Assembly (NCBI RefSeq): GCF_007655135.1
Contig: NC_045127.1
Span: forward strand, 5,270,001 to 5,334,000
DNA length: 64,000 nt
Direction: 5' to 3'
Source: Punica granatum
Taxonomy: Eukaryota > Streptophyta > Magnoliopsida > Myrtales > Lythraceae
The position numbers were made by a program, and so were the translations under genes. The notes beneath the pieces are model-generated. The model was given only the letters and a program-made list of their open reading frames with translations, was not told the DNA's origin and did no database searches. Positions within the stretch are counted from its first letter, which is position 1. Each line of letters begins with the position of its first letter. Positions 20,898 to 31,922 of the stretch are shown here, piece after piece.

Positions 20898-22137
20898 GAG
20901 GAGGGACGGATGGAGAAGCGAGAGCAGCATTAGTCGGAGCAATTATTCATCTTATTCTTTTGCAGCTACTGTCTATGTCCACACAGATGTATACCAGTTT
21001 TCCCAGGATACTTCTCGTAAGAGATTTTTCTTCCGCAGATATATATGTCACAGAAGTAGACTTCCGGAACGATGCCGTTGATGCCCAGAGTTGTAAAACT
21101 TAGCATTTCCCGCCAGTTTTTCCTTTTCAGTTCAAGTCTGAAGATCAAGTTGTGGGAGGCAACTCGAAGAGGTAAGTCCACAAACTATTCTCAGTACCGA
21201 CCACTATAACGATGCTCGGCCTCGAGGCAGGCTGAGTTCCTCCGAACTCCTCTAGCTGGAGGAAACAGTAAGCACCTTAGGTCGTGTGAAATGATTCTCA
21301 TGAACGTGCCAGGCCTGGTATAGATGACCAGTTTGGACCGGACAACATCAAGATTCAATTGGACCAGCTAAGGCGAGGAAACCCTGGCTCAAATGTTTCT
21401 ATTTTATTGGGTTAAATTAATTCTTATTTATAATTCCCTCATTATCTCGTTTGATTTTACAATATAATTTTATGATTTTAACTGTAATTTTAACTTTTCT
21501 CACTACACAATAAAAATTAACTATTTCAGTTGAAAAAGGTAAGCTTCATATATAAATCTGCATATAATTCTATTATACTCGATTTAATTTTTAATATTAA
21601 ATTATTTCAATTATTTATTATTTTTATCATAATTCAACAAAATAATTATTACAATTTAATTAAAATTAAAATTTAATTCTATTTAATTCTAAAATAAAAA
21701 ACACAAATATTTTCAAAATTATATATCTATTTCCATATATGTCCCCACCCCAGGAAAGCGCAATGACTTTCTTAGAAAACACAAACCCTATGATCAGGGG
21801 AGAGACCGACAGCGACCATTGCTATGATGCTTTTGCCCAACTTTATCCCCCCCCCAAAAAAAAAAAAAAAAGTTGCTTTTGTCCTTTTTCTTCTCCCCCA
21901 TGGAAGAAAAGGATCCCTTTTTTCTGATTTACTGGTCCGAGTGAAACGTGAAAAGTCACGCTTTTTTCAAAGATCAATGAGAGCTCAAGACCCCACCAGT
22001 CATACTAATATTCAAAAATCCTCATAGTTCCCATTCACATTCTTAACAGATATGTTCTGCGAGACAGCGCTACAAATCGATACTAAAACAGCTGTCAAAC
22101 GACGAGAGGTCGCATCGTTCGATTCCTCGGGTTGCCG
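20898..22137. other. Intergenic: 3' flank of GLR copy B and end of the duplicated unit
   Basis: The sequence aligns with the 3' flank of copy A to about 21,927 and then becomes unique. Relative to copy A it has an AT-rich insertion at about 21,436-21,715 related to the one at 1,700-2,005, and a run of C then A at about 21,847-21,871. The rest is the 3' side of the minus-strand glucanase. No gene seen. Confidence 0.7.
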
Positions 22138-23814
22138 CTACTGTTGAGGATACCTGCATTTCCCGTAACCTGATGATCGCGAAAGAAAGAGAGAATACTA
22201 AGATTAGCTACAAGCATTATCACGGTAACATGTATGTAATGTCAATAAGAATCCTAGAACATAAGGTGATTTAACAGATGAATGTGATCGAGAATCAGTC
22301 GGGTGCTATTAGTGAATTCTAAGAAAAAGATAACTCACTTGGATCACTGAAGGAGACGAGGCCAGTGCCCTTGAAGTCGCAGTTCCAGTAGTTGCGACCG
22401 TGCATCTGGTAGTAGATGTTCATGGCATACGATGCGTGCGCGTGCACCTTGTCAGGACCGGCGAAGCAGTCTCCTCCCTGGTACACCTCCCTGCAGTCCA
22501 CTCCCCCGGGTCCGCAGCAGAAGTCCAGCACTGCCTGCAGCACCCTCTCCTCAGCGTGCGGCTTCGCCACGCACCACACGGAAGGTCCCCTCATGGCTGT
22601 GCCTGCCGTAGTCTCCACCCGCTCCCCGAACTTCCCAGCCGCAGCCTCTCCTCCACTGCTGCAGAACTGGCAGCTGAGGTCCACATCATACGACTTCGAC
22701 CCGTCCCCATTGAACATGCCGAAGTTGCGCTCCGTGACCCCACCTGGTTTCTTGTTCTCGTTGAGCAGCGCAAACACAAACACCTCGACCTTATCCTTAG
22801 GGCTCATTGGCGTGCCCTTGTTGGCCTGGGCACGCTCGATGAGGCGCGTGTTGTATGTCTTGGCATTCTCTGGGGTGGCAGCGGAATCGCCCTTTTCCCC
22901 TTTCGAAGGCCACCCTGACTCCGACAAAGTGACATCGACCGACCGGTTCCCGAACCCCAGGGCAGCTATCGCGGACCGGACTGCATCGATCTGCGCATCC
23001 AACATGTTTGTGTAAACGTAACCCTTTGGGTCATGGACCCCGGTTGCATTCCCAAGCAACGCATACTCTAAGCTCACTGAGCTCGGGTTGTCCCGGTACG
23101 CGAAGTAGGGATACGCATTGACCATGAAAGGTGCGCCGGTGTCGGCCAGGAACTGGACTATTGAGGTCATCGTAGGGAGGAGCGTCAGGGCAAATGTGGA
23201 GGCCGAGGGAGGGAAGGAGGACGCGAGCACGGCCATGCTGTGCGGCGTCGTGACCTTAATCTTCCGGTCGAGCCCATGCGACACCAGTACCTATATGTAC
23301 ATTCAACTACGGAGATTAGCCTGACCATCATTTTCTAATAATGGGAGGACCATAAGTCGGATTTACGTACCGCGTGCAGGTTTTGCATCGCCCGGACTAG
23401 CGCATTGGCCTCTAACTTGTCGTCTCCGGCAGTGAGGTACTCGTTTCCGACACATATGGCCACGACCGAGGTTGCTGGTATAAAGGGGAGGACGCGGGTG
23501 GAGAGCCAATCCTCGGCTGCAGACGTCTCCTTGCCAATGCTGGTGACGTTGCTGTTCTCAACGGCAACGAGGAGGTCGATGCCGGTGTTGGCGAAGGCCT
23601 GGAGGATGTCGGGGTCGGTGTCATAGATCTTGACCTTGTCGATGAGAGTCGACTGGAGGAGCTGTGCCACCTTCTTAGGTGGTGGGAGGTTGTTCCCGAC
23701 CGTGCCGTAGTTGACCCCTACGGCGGACGCGAGGATGGCCAATCCGAGAAGTTGGCATTGGAGTATGAGGAGGCGGAGGAGCGGAGGGCGGCGGAGATGG
23801 GACATAGCTTTCAT
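22138..23814 (-). CDS. Glucan endo-1,3-beta-glucosidase (GH17) with C-terminal X8/CBM43 domain, E13-like
   Basis: Secreted enzyme hydrolysing beta-1,3-glucans (callose, fungal walls) in the cell wall. Exons on the minus strand: 23814-23371, 23290-22339, 22169-22138, giving 475 aa. The last exon is only 32 nt and is easy to miss: the frame otherwise reads through a GTGAGT donor into a false end, whereas splicing gives the family-typical ending DPSYGKCRYPQQ. There is an N-terminal signal peptide (about 1-31). The GH17 domain follows, with the acid/base glutamate in CVGNE (E125) and the nucleophile glutamate in SESGWPS (E272). The X8 carbohydrate-binding module starts at SVWCVAK (about 385) and has the expected cysteines. 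There is no hydrophobic GPI-anchor tail, so the protein is probably soluble in the wall. The gene is GC-rich against AT-rich flanks, and a TATA-like motif (gtatatag on the minus strand, about 23,876) lies near 60 bp upstream. Confidence 0.92.
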
Positions 23815-24539
23815 TCTTAGCTATTCAAGCTATAAGGGAAATGTAAAGCTTGAAGAAGTGAAACACAACCTTGGCTATATACTGATGATCATCGTCAAAT
23901 TCTTCCTTTTCTCCAAATGACATTACGAGCTGTTCGCATAATTTAATTCCCGCGTGATCTACTCGAAAAAAAAATATCCCGTTTGAATGTCGACTTGTCT
24001 AATTACAATGTGAGTTTTGAAAAGAAGGTTGAAGCCACTTATTAATGGAGCAACACAATTTGTAAACTGTATAACACCTGGGCTTGATTAGTCCGTTTAA
24101 TCAGACAAATACTAACTATTAGTCCGTTTATCTTGAGATTGTTTTGTTAAAGACAACTTATTTATCATGCTTAAATATGTCAAAAAATATTTGATTGTAC
24201 AATAGAAATAGAAAGAAAGTTTTGTATGATAATGCATGGATTCGAAACCGTGAAATTCTGATTTATACTTTTGTCGTTATCCTTGTGCGAAGTTATGGAT
24301 CCATTTATGGTTGGAAATAAATAAATAAATAAATGGAATAGGATAGGAAATTTGAACTGGTAGCGGATAATTTTTCAAGGATTGAAAGTCAAAAGGAGAG
24401 GACACAGGTGGGCCCACCCATGACTATAATCAAGGCCCAATCCCCGATGGGACTCTGTTTGTACATTGTCGAGTTAATTGGCGTCCAACTGGTGCTCATA
24501 TACATGTGCATATGTATTTAAGATTTATTTTTTAATATT

Positions 24540-25378
24540 ATATATACTATAATTATATTTTTGAAATATTATCTTAATTTTACTTTATATATTTTTATAT
24601 TTTCGTATTCTGATTAACTTTTATATAAGTATAAAATCTACATAAATGTACAATTAATTATAAGGATATTCAATACTTCAATCCCATTAAAGATATTATA
24701 TCCATTCATGCAAATTCTACTTTGTTGTACAGCTGTAATTTTTCAGGTAAGTTCATTTATAAACTTTTAATATGGTCATGTTATTTAAAATAAGCGTGTT
24801 GTATTAGGATAAAAAAATAAAATTTCGTAATAATTTATAACATGGCCTTTGAAATTATTCGTTGCTCTTTAACTCATAAATATTAATCATATTTAATCTA
24901 TTTTCATTTATACAAAGAGCTTATTATGACTTTTAAGAATAATAATTTTATATCTGGTATAATATAAGCTAATTTTCGATGTTGCAATTCGCCACAAACA
25001 TTCACAATGATTTATCTTATTGGAAAAAACAAATTAAAAGTAAAGTTCCATAATCTCAAGCTTCCCCTCCCCCTCAAAAAAAAAAACTCCATTTTTCCTA
25101 TCTATAATTCTTACGTCTTCTACATACAAAAAAAAAACTTAATTACACTTTTTTTTTGTATGAACCAAAATATTCGTTTATTATGTATAATGTGAATTGT
25201 AAATTTTCATATTCTATTTGTCTATATATTCAAATTAATTTATATTTTTATCCCTCTAAATGCGCGAATTTACTTTTTGATGCTAAAGTAAACAATATTT
25301 TGCCTACCCAGGAAACAAATGTAAGGAATATTTTTCTCTTTTCATTATCTCATTATTCTATTGACTTTTATTAGTAAT
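24540..25378 (+). repeat. Unclassified AT-rich repeat, copy R1
   Basis: The sequence aligns with 27,903-28,920 (R2) along its length, sharing ordered landmarks such as ataagtataaaatctacata, the run of C then A near 25,070 and the block ending ttgacttttattagtaa. No terminal inverted repeats or coding capacity are seen, so its class is unknown. Confidence 0.7.
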
Positions 25379-25956
25379 ATCCAATCAAAATATTTAAAAA
25401 TGAAAAACTAATCCATAACGGACCCATATATTTTTACCTATAAAAATTTTGATTGGTTACACTCCATCAATATTTTTCCATGCATGATTCCTCAAACATG
25501 CATGCTATCCCATTCTGCTTACAAGTGATTGGACTCATATTCGTCTCTAAAAATCGTGTTGCTAAGATAGTGAACCAAGTCATATATATTATATACAAAG
25601 ATATTTTTCTTTTAAAAGTTTTTCCGATATAAGACAGTGATTCTCAACACTATGTCATAGTTCATGTGGTTCTTGACTATCCTCGGCATCCATATGAGGG
25701 GATGCGAACAATCTTCTTAATTAATTAGTAGCCCGTGAGATAATCTATTATGCGATGACATCGCATTTCCCCTCGTGTCGACCGTCCCGTGGATCAAATC
25801 AAGAACTCCAATGAAAAGAGTTTATGTGCGATGCATTATGTCTCTTTACCTGATGCTTTTCCTTAGCCGAATGAACGACACAATAGAGTTGAGAGGGACA
25901 TAAAACCAAGAAAAGAATCTGAATAAATTTAGATAAAACCTATGCGACATCCTTCC

Positions 25957-25965
25957 TATAAGTAG
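25957..25965 (+). promoter_or_regulatory. TATA-box candidate of Gnk2-type gene 1
   Basis: TATAAGTAG lies 45 bp upstream of the start codon. The same motif at the same spacing precedes gene 2 (31,440), with variants before the fragments and the interrupted copy. Conservation of motif and position across copies supports a core promoter. Confidence 0.6.
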
Positions 25966-26001
25966 ATTAGGAACACATGCTATCAGAGGACAGGGGATTG
26001 A

Positions 26002-26427
26002 ATGAGAAGACTTCACATGGCTGCTTCCTTGAGAGCCGCAGCAATCGCGGTCGGGCTATTCTGTATCTGCAACGGTTTAGGCTGTTACGCAAAAGGGGGA
26101 GACGAATCATTAGTATCACTGCTCTGCAACCCACAAGAATGGCCTGGTAAAGAATCGCCTTTTGCCTACGCTTTGTTCGATGTCTTGAAGCATATAATCG
26201 TGGATACGCCAAAAAATGGTTTCGACTATTACACCGAATCTTCATATGTCGTGGGCAGCGTTTATGGGCACGGAGTATGCGAACCAGAACTTTCGGAAAA
26301 CCAATGCGAGAACTGCCTGTTTTATGCTGTCAGCGGAGTATCTAACTGTGCTGTGACACCTATCGGGGCTCAAGTTGAGCTCACAGATTGTAGAATTAGG
26401 TATGAGAACTACGATTTTACAGAATAG
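26002..26427 (+). CDS. Secreted Gnk2/DUF26 cysteine-rich protein (ginkbilobin-like), copy 1
   Basis: Single-exon gene for a 141-aa protein with one Gnk2/DUF26 (stress-antifungal) domain, the family of ginkgo ginkbilobin-2, a secreted antifungal protein; related domains occur in pairs in cysteine-rich receptor kinases. The N-terminus is basic then hydrophobic up to about residue 30 (signal peptide). The diagnostic C-x8-C-x2-C motif is visible as CEPELSENQC-EN-C, with further cysteines in LLCNP, NCAVT and TDCR. It ends YDFTE, slightly shorter than the usual form. The copy at 31,485 is nearly identical. The flanks are part of the duplicated unit, and a shared 3' flank follows. Antifungal activity is inferred from family, not shown. 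Confidence 0.85.
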   Translation: MRRLHMAASLRAAAIAVGLFCICNGLGCYAKGGDESLVSLLCNPQEWPGKESPFAYALFDVLKHIIVDTPKNGFDYYTESSYVVGSVYGHGVCEPELSENQCENCLFYAVSGVSNCAVTPIGAQVELTDCRIRYENYDFTE

Positions 26428-26999
26428 AATTCTGACTTCGTGGACAGGAGATTTGTGGTCATTGTACTATTCTAGTATATAGACTATTGTACGTGCTGGA
26501 CCGTATCGGTGCCTTTTTTTTAAAGTCTCAAATAAGGGAGAGAAGTTTAGCTCGACCGAGCTGATTTACCCGGATCTATGTAATCTTGCATTTGGTTAGA
26601 TTTGTTTCCTGATTAAGTGTGACACCTGATGAGGTTTCATGGCACATGAATCTGATCAAAGAAATGGAACAGCCATCATGCCGATGTATAACGAATGGAA
26701 AGATCCAGTTCCCGTCTTCCCGAAGTTATGACTCCTCGATGGGGCAAATACAAGCTGTCCCGCCTGGGCGGTCTCTCGATTTCAAAAACCGAGGTTCAGT
26801 CTAATAGTTCAGATGAGATGCATTTGTCTCATGGCCTGCTATTTTTCCACGGCCGAATGATTGATAATATGGTCCTGAGAAACTTAAATAAAAAGTTATA
26901 AAACCGAGAAGAAATCTCAATAAAATTAGATAACACTTCCGCTTCGAGACCTTCGTATAAATAGATTACCAGAAACATGCTAATAGATGACAGGGTACT
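26428..26999. other. 3' flank of Gnk2 gene 1 and promoter-like region of the following fragment
   Basis: The sequence aligns with 31,923-32,500 downstream of gene 2. A block near 26,621-26,680 (cacctgatgaggtttcat and onward) recurs at about 32,126 and 33,511 after the other copies, so it belongs to the ancestral unit. A TATAAATAG motif at 26,956-26,964 sits upstream of the decayed copy. No intact ORF. Confidence 0.6.
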
Positions 27000-27000
27000 G

Positions 27001-27250
27001 AATGAACGGATGCTTTCCTTGAGAGCCGCAGATGTGTTGGTTGGGCTATTTTGTGTCTGTAACAGTTTGTGCTTGTTATGCCGGCGAGCCAGGGCAAATC
27101 ATTAGGTTCGATCTTCTGCAACAACCAGGAGAAGATTCAGTTTATGCCAAGACTATAACCGATGCAATCCACTGTCTAATGTTGAACACGTCCTTCTACG
27201 GATCCAGTTATTATACAACCTCCACATATATGCCACAGACATCGAAAAAC
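27001..27250 (+). pseudogene. Decayed Gnk2/DUF26 gene fragment
   Basis: The 5' part shows the family's opening (ttgagagccgca, then a frame reading WLGYF-V-VTVCACYAGEP) and a middle portion with recognisable LLQQPGEDSVYAK and YTTSTY segments. The start region is frameshifted: the signal-peptide frame and the later frame do not join. There is no C-x8-C-x2-C motif before the homology ends near 27,243, where unrelated repeat sequence begins. It aligns with the shorter fragment at 32,510. It cannot make a complete domain. Confidence 0.65.
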
Positions 27251-27660
27251 CTAAAGGAAGCTTAGGTTTCCAACACGAGGAGGCGGAAAACCTACCTGGT
27301 TTAGGAACGTGAAATTGGAGAACGACATCGTCTCTTCCATCTTTCTGATGCTGTAGCATGTTAGATTCTTTCGTCCGTTTCGTCTATCAGATATTATCCT
27401 TCCAAGAGAATGCTCAAGTAATTTCTTCTTGCGGGGTACGCACTTTTTCGGGAAGCTTGCACTTCGATCCCGCAACGCATGATTGCTTAGGCACACGCGG
27501 GCTGCCCCTTCTCCGCAATCTCCCTATCTCAAAAGCCACGGTTCAGTTGAGATTATATGAACAAATGCCTGAACCGAAGTATGTTATTGCTATGGGAGCT
27601 TGTACAAGTACAGGGGATGTGTGGTTCTTGGTTAATACCCAACACTCATAATATTTAATG
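27244..27660. other. Mosaic insert after the Gnk2 fragment, including an ndhK-like stretch
   Basis: About 27,244-27,300 resembles 30,222-30,300 (aacctaaaggaagct and onward). About 27,398-27,470 resembles 30,722-30,815. About 27,548-27,620 resembles chloroplast ndhK (see separate entry). The segment is absent from the equivalent place in the second Gnk2 unit, where the fragment joins straight to promoter sequence. The 97-codon ORF here is a by-product of this mosaic. Confidence 0.5.
27548..27620 (+). pseudogene. ndhK: Probable plastid-derived fragment of ndhK (NUPT)
   Basis: One frame reads [22 protein letters not shown], matching, as I recall it, a conserved stretch around a cluster cysteine of the plastid NDH complex subunit NdhK, with one changed residue (Ser for Ile). 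The nucleotide sequence also looks like the plastid gene. Homology starts abruptly near gagattatatgaac and stops near acagggg. The nuclear mitochondrial complex I homologue differs more in this stretch. Length is only about 70 bp, so the call rests on a short match from memory. Confidence 0.55.
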
Positions 27661-27902
27661 AGATGCAAACAAATCTTCTTAGTAGCCCACGAGACGAGAC
27701 AATCTCACTTTAAAACAGCAATCTACCAAATAATTTTACTCAAGTTCAGATTCGATGCATTTGTCTCTTTTCCTGATGCTCTTCCTCAGCCGGATGAATG
27801 ATGGGATAGAGTTATGAGGGATTCGACAAAATTATAAAACCGAGAACAAATCTCGATAAAATTAGATAAAACCTATGCGATATCCCCTCCTTATAAATAG
27901 GT
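27661..27902 (+). promoter_or_regulatory. Orphan Gnk2-type promoter region without a gene
   Basis: This aligns with 32,608-32,850, the region directly upstream of the interrupted Gnk2 copy at 32,885, including gatgaatgatgggatagag and a TATAAATAG at 27,892-27,900. Instead of a coding sequence it is joined at about 27,903 to the AT-rich repeat R2. It is a promoter left behind by recombination. Confidence 0.65.
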
Positions 27903-28920
27903 CATATAATTATATTTTTTAAATAATATCTTAATTTTAATCTTATATATTTTTATATTTTCGTTATCTGATTAACTTTAATATAAGTATAAAATCTACA
28001 TAAATGTACACAATCCCATTAAAGATATTCTATCCATTCATGCAAATTCTACTTTGTTGTAGTAATTTTTCAGGTAAGTTCATTTATAAACTTTTAATAT
28101 GGTCATGTTATTTAAAATAAGCGTGTTGTATTAGGATAAAAAATAAAATTTAGTAATAATTTAGAACATGGCCTTTGAAATTATTCGTTGCTCTTTAACT
28201 CATAAATATTAATAATATTTCATCTAGTTTCATTTATACAAAGAGCTTATTACGACTTTTAAGAACAATAATTTTATATCTTGTATAATATAAGCTAATT
28301 TTCGATGTTGTAATCAACCACCAACATTCACTAAGATTTATCTTATTGGAAAAACAAATTAAAAGTAAAGTTCCACTATCTCAAGCTTCCCCTCCCCCCC
28401 AAAAAAAAAAAAAGTCCCCATTTTTCTTATCTATAATTCTTACATCTTCTACGTACTGTCTTTTTTTTATACGGACCAGAATATTTGAAAACTCAATTGG
28501 GTCCCGACTAATTCAGTCAAGCCGAGTCGATCCACCAAGGGATAAAATTCTCATATCATGGATTTTCTCCATCCACAAGACTCAAACTCAAACCCTTACT
28601 TAGGAGACTTAAGTGTCGAACAGTTTGAACTAATTCACGTTGCTAACTTAATTATACTCTTTAGATTTTTGTTTTTCTTGGCTTCGGCTAGTTTTTCTAT
28701 TGAAAAAATGATAACTTTATTATATATAATGTGAATTGTAAAATTTTATATTCTATTTGTCTATACATTCAAATTAATTTTTTATATTTTTATGCCTCTA
28801 AATGTACGAATTTACTTTTTGATGCTAAAGTAAGAAATATTTTGCCTACCCAAGAAACAAATGTAAGCAATATTTTTCTCTTTTCATTATCTCATTATTC
28901 TATTGACTTTTATTAGTAAA
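27903..28920 (+). repeat. Unclassified AT-rich repeat, copy R2
   Basis: Aligned copy of R1 (24,540-25,378). It differs by an insertion of about 230 bp at about 28,488-28,720 that R1 lacks. It marks the start of the second duplicated Gnk2 unit. Confidence 0.7.
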
Positions 28921-30298
28921 TCGTACAAATGTGTTAGATTAATTATAACAATGTCTATTACTGTAGTAGATGTCAGTCCACTCATGCAATTTCGATTTCG
29001 TGAAATTGAAGTAATTTTTTAGGTAAGCTTAGTGACAAACTTTTAGATTTATATTAACTCATTTTTTAATAGGTTGTTAGTAAACAGAAGTTTATGATAA
29101 CATGTTGTTTTGGATAAAAAATATAATTTCTTATAATTTATTAAAATAGTGCATACAAATTTTTCGTTACTTTTTAAATGACCAATACTAATTATACTAA
29201 TTATATTTATTCATAATATCAAATTATGTTTCTATTTTTATTTCTACTAAACCAATGCAATGCATGGGTATCTGATTCTAGTGAAATTTGTACTAAAATA
29301 GTTTGAAAGATGAATATTATCATTGACGCATTTGCTTTTTGATTAAATCGTTTTATAATAGCTTTAATAAAAAATACTAAATTATATGCATTTAAGGTCA
29401 TATAATTAACAAATGGAAAATACAGCTATGAATAATTCTTTTACCAAGTGATGTTTCTAATGAACACACAATATTTTTAATTGAAAATCATATATGTTTG
29501 CATAATTTAGTTTTTAAATAAATATCATAATAAGCAAATATATGCACAATTTTTTTTTCTAAAATGAACCACTTCTAATCAATATTTATATTACAATAAT
29601 ACTAATAGATATGTAATTATTATAATGAAGATTACAGCTGATGTTCAAATAGATTTCCATATGTAAATTCGCTACTGAAATTGTCAATGTTTTACGGATT
29701 CTAATAATGAAAATAAAGACAGGATTAAATAAGCTATTGTACATACTAATTTGTTTATTATTTCTATATCGAAGTAAAAACTATATCTATATGCTTAAAT
29801 TGCTGCAATATTAATAAAAAGCAAAAAGCTACAGACATCATCTCTTTGCAATATGTTAGAGCGTCAAATTCCGTAACAAGAACTTATGTTTATTCGGTGA
29901 ACAAAATTTTAAAATTCTTTTTTATGAATCATCTCTGAGAGAATAAGATTATAAATTATCAAATTTCTATAGGAAATAAAAATAATTGTTTATACTAATA
30001 CTTTTAATGCATAATAAATGGGCCAATTCTATTTTACATTATGGATTATAGATGCATGTGTTTATACTTATGATGATGTTGAAAAAAGAAGTGTTTATAC
30101 GATGTATGTGTATATCTGTCTTAGTGAAAGAGCTCTTCTATAGGGTCAAGTACTTTTTAAGCTGAGCAGCAAGACTTACCGACCTACTGAGGAAATATTG
30201 CCATTGAAGTCACTGTTTTGGACATCGAAGAACCTAAAGGAAGCTGAAGCTTTAGGTTTCCGACGCGAGGAGGCAAGAAACCTACATGGTTTAGGTTT
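28921..30298. other. AT-rich intergenic sequence with a third, diverged copy of the R repeat
   Basis: About 28,925-29,200 keeps the order of R-repeat landmarks in diverged form (cagtccactcatgcaatt, gtaattttttaggtaagctt, gataaaaaatataatttctta). The remainder to 30,220 is very AT-rich with no coding signal. About 30,222-30,298 matches 27,244-27,300. Confidence 0.45.
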
Positions 30299-30610
30299 CG
30301 TTTGGTTTTCAAGTAAAATAACTTACTTAATCCGACTCAACTCTATCATTCACCAAATTTAATAATAGAATTATTTTTGTTTTGTCTTTTCTGTCATTTA
30401 ATAATAAATTCTCACTTATATTTTTTGCAATCAATTTTTATAATCAATTATTTAATAATAAAATTTTCATATATTTTCACATCTTTATCTACATATTAAT
30501 TTTTTAATAAATAAAATTTTCATATACTTTCATATATATATATATATATTTACATATTAATATATTTATTAACTCTTACAATCATTACACAAAATAACGT
30601 TGCGTTGAAT
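30299..30610 (-). mobile_element. AT-rich MITE-like element, same family as 59,754-60,026
   Basis: The reverse complement of 59,754-60,026 aligns with this segment over most of its length, sharing tgttttgtcttttctgtcat-like and tcatttaataataa blocks. It has no coding capacity. Ends are only roughly defined, and I could not identify a certain target duplication. Confidence 0.5.
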
Positions 30611-31484
30611 TAACTCCGAGAAAAAAAAAAAGAAGCAAGCTTGGAGACTTGAGCTTGGCGAGTGGCACCGTCTATTTAATCTACTTGATGCTCACCCACT
30701 GCATCGATCAGAGTATCACTCCAAGACAATATTCAAGTAATTTCTTCTTCGTGATGAACGAGGAACACGCTTTTTCTTTTTTCTTTTTTTTCTGGAAAGC
30801 TTGCACTTTTAACTCCCGGATGTGCGAGCAAATATTTAGTCGCTTCATATATAACATCCATCAAAATATTGGAAGGTGAGAAATTGATCCATAATGGACT
30901 CATATATTCTCACCTATAAGAATTTTAATTGGCTACACTCAATCAATATTTTTCCATACATGATTCCTCAAACATGCACGCTATCCCATTTCAATTTGCT
31001 TATAAGTGATTGGACTCATATCCATTTCAAAAGATCGTACTAACAAGGTAAGAAACCCCACCATATATATTATATACAAAAAATATTTTTCTTTTAAAAG
31101 TTTTTCCGATATAAGACAATGATTCTCAACACTATGTCATAATTCATGTGGTTCTTGATTATTCTCCGCATCCATATGAGTGGATGAGAACAATCTTCTT
31201 CATTAACTAGTAGCCCGTGAGATAATCTATTACATGATGACATCGCACTTCCCCTCGTGTCGACCGTCCCGTGGATCAAATCAAGAACTCCAACGAAAGA
31301 GTTTCATGTGCGATGCATTGTGTCTCTTTACCTGACGCTTTTCCTTGGCCGAATGAACGACACAATAGAGTTAAGAGGGACATAAAACCAAGAAAAGAAC
31401 CTGAATTAAATTTAGATAAAACCTATGCGACATCCTTCCTATAAGTAGATTAGGAACCCATGCTATCAGAGGACGAGGGATTGA
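30611..31484. other. Upstream flank of Gnk2-type gene 2
   Basis: From about 30,860 this aligns with 25,390-26,001, the promoter flank of gene 1, through to the start codon. A TATAAGTAG at 31,440-31,448 lies 45 bp before the ATG, as in gene 1. The part before 30,860 includes a poly-A/poly-T stretch and a piece similar to 27,398-27,470. Confidence 0.6.
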
Positions 31485-31922
31485 ATGAGAAGGCTTCACA
31501 TGGCTGCTTCCTTGAGAGTCGCAGCAATCGCGGTCGCGCTATTCTGTATCTGCAACGGTTTAGGCTGTTACGCAAAAGCGTACGCAGGCGGGCGAGAGGA
31601 ATCATTAGTATCGTTGCTCTGCAACCGCCAAGAATGGCCTGGAAAAGAATCGCCTTTTGCCTACTCTTTGTTTTATGTCTTGAAGCATATAATCCAGGAT
31701 ACGCCAGAAAATGGTTTCGACTATTACGTCGAATCTTCATATACCACAGGCAGCGTTTGTGGGCATGGAGTATGCGAACCAGAGCTTTCGAAAGAACAAT
31801 GCAGGGACTGCCTGTTTTTGGCTGTCAGCGGACCATCTAACTGTGCTGTGACACCTATCGGGGCTCAAGTTGAGCTCACAGATTGTAGACTTAGGTATGA
31901 GAACTACGATTTTACAGAATAG
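31485..31922 (+). CDS. Secreted Gnk2/DUF26 cysteine-rich protein (ginkbilobin-like), copy 2
   Basis: Intact 145-aa single-exon paralogue of the gene at 26,002, with the same signal peptide start (MRRLHMAASLR) and the same YDFTE end. It has four extra residues after the signal peptide (around AYAGG). The C-x8-C-x2-C motif is CEPELSKEQC-RD-C. Most differences from copy 1 lie around the two halves of the domain (for example PENGFDYYVE versus PKNGFDYYTE; GSVCGHG adds a cysteine). It is probably apoplastic and antifungal by family. The upstream 600 bp and downstream 570 bp are duplicated along with the gene. Family members elsewhere bind mannose; no binding residue is assigned here. Confidence 0.85.
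   Translation: MRRLHMAASLRVAAIAVALFCICNGLGCYAKAYAGGREESLVSLLCNRQEWPGKESPFAYSLFYVLKHIIQDTPENGFDYYVESSYTTGSVCGHGVCEPELSKEQCRDCLFLAVSGPSNCAVTPIGAQVELTDCRLRYENYDFTE

Larger units (their letters stand above)
23815..26001. other. Intergenic between glucanase and Gnk2 gene 1; holds AT-rich repeat copy R1
   Basis: Divergent promoter space for the glucanase (minus) and the first Gnk2-type gene (plus). About 24,540-25,378 is the first copy of an AT-rich repeat found again at 27,903. About 25,380-26,001 is the upstream flank of the Gnk2 gene and aligns with about 30,860-31,484. I see no gene; ORFs are low-complexity. Confidence 0.65.

Noticed and set aside
22400..23015. Plus-strand ORFs of 172 and 199 codons over the glucanase
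   Set aside because: Shadows of the GC-rich GH17-X8 coding exon on the other strand; no recognisable motif.
27358..27651. 97-codon ORF as a possible new gene
   Set aside because: It is a mosaic of a dispersed fragment and the ndhK-like stretch, without coherent domain structure.
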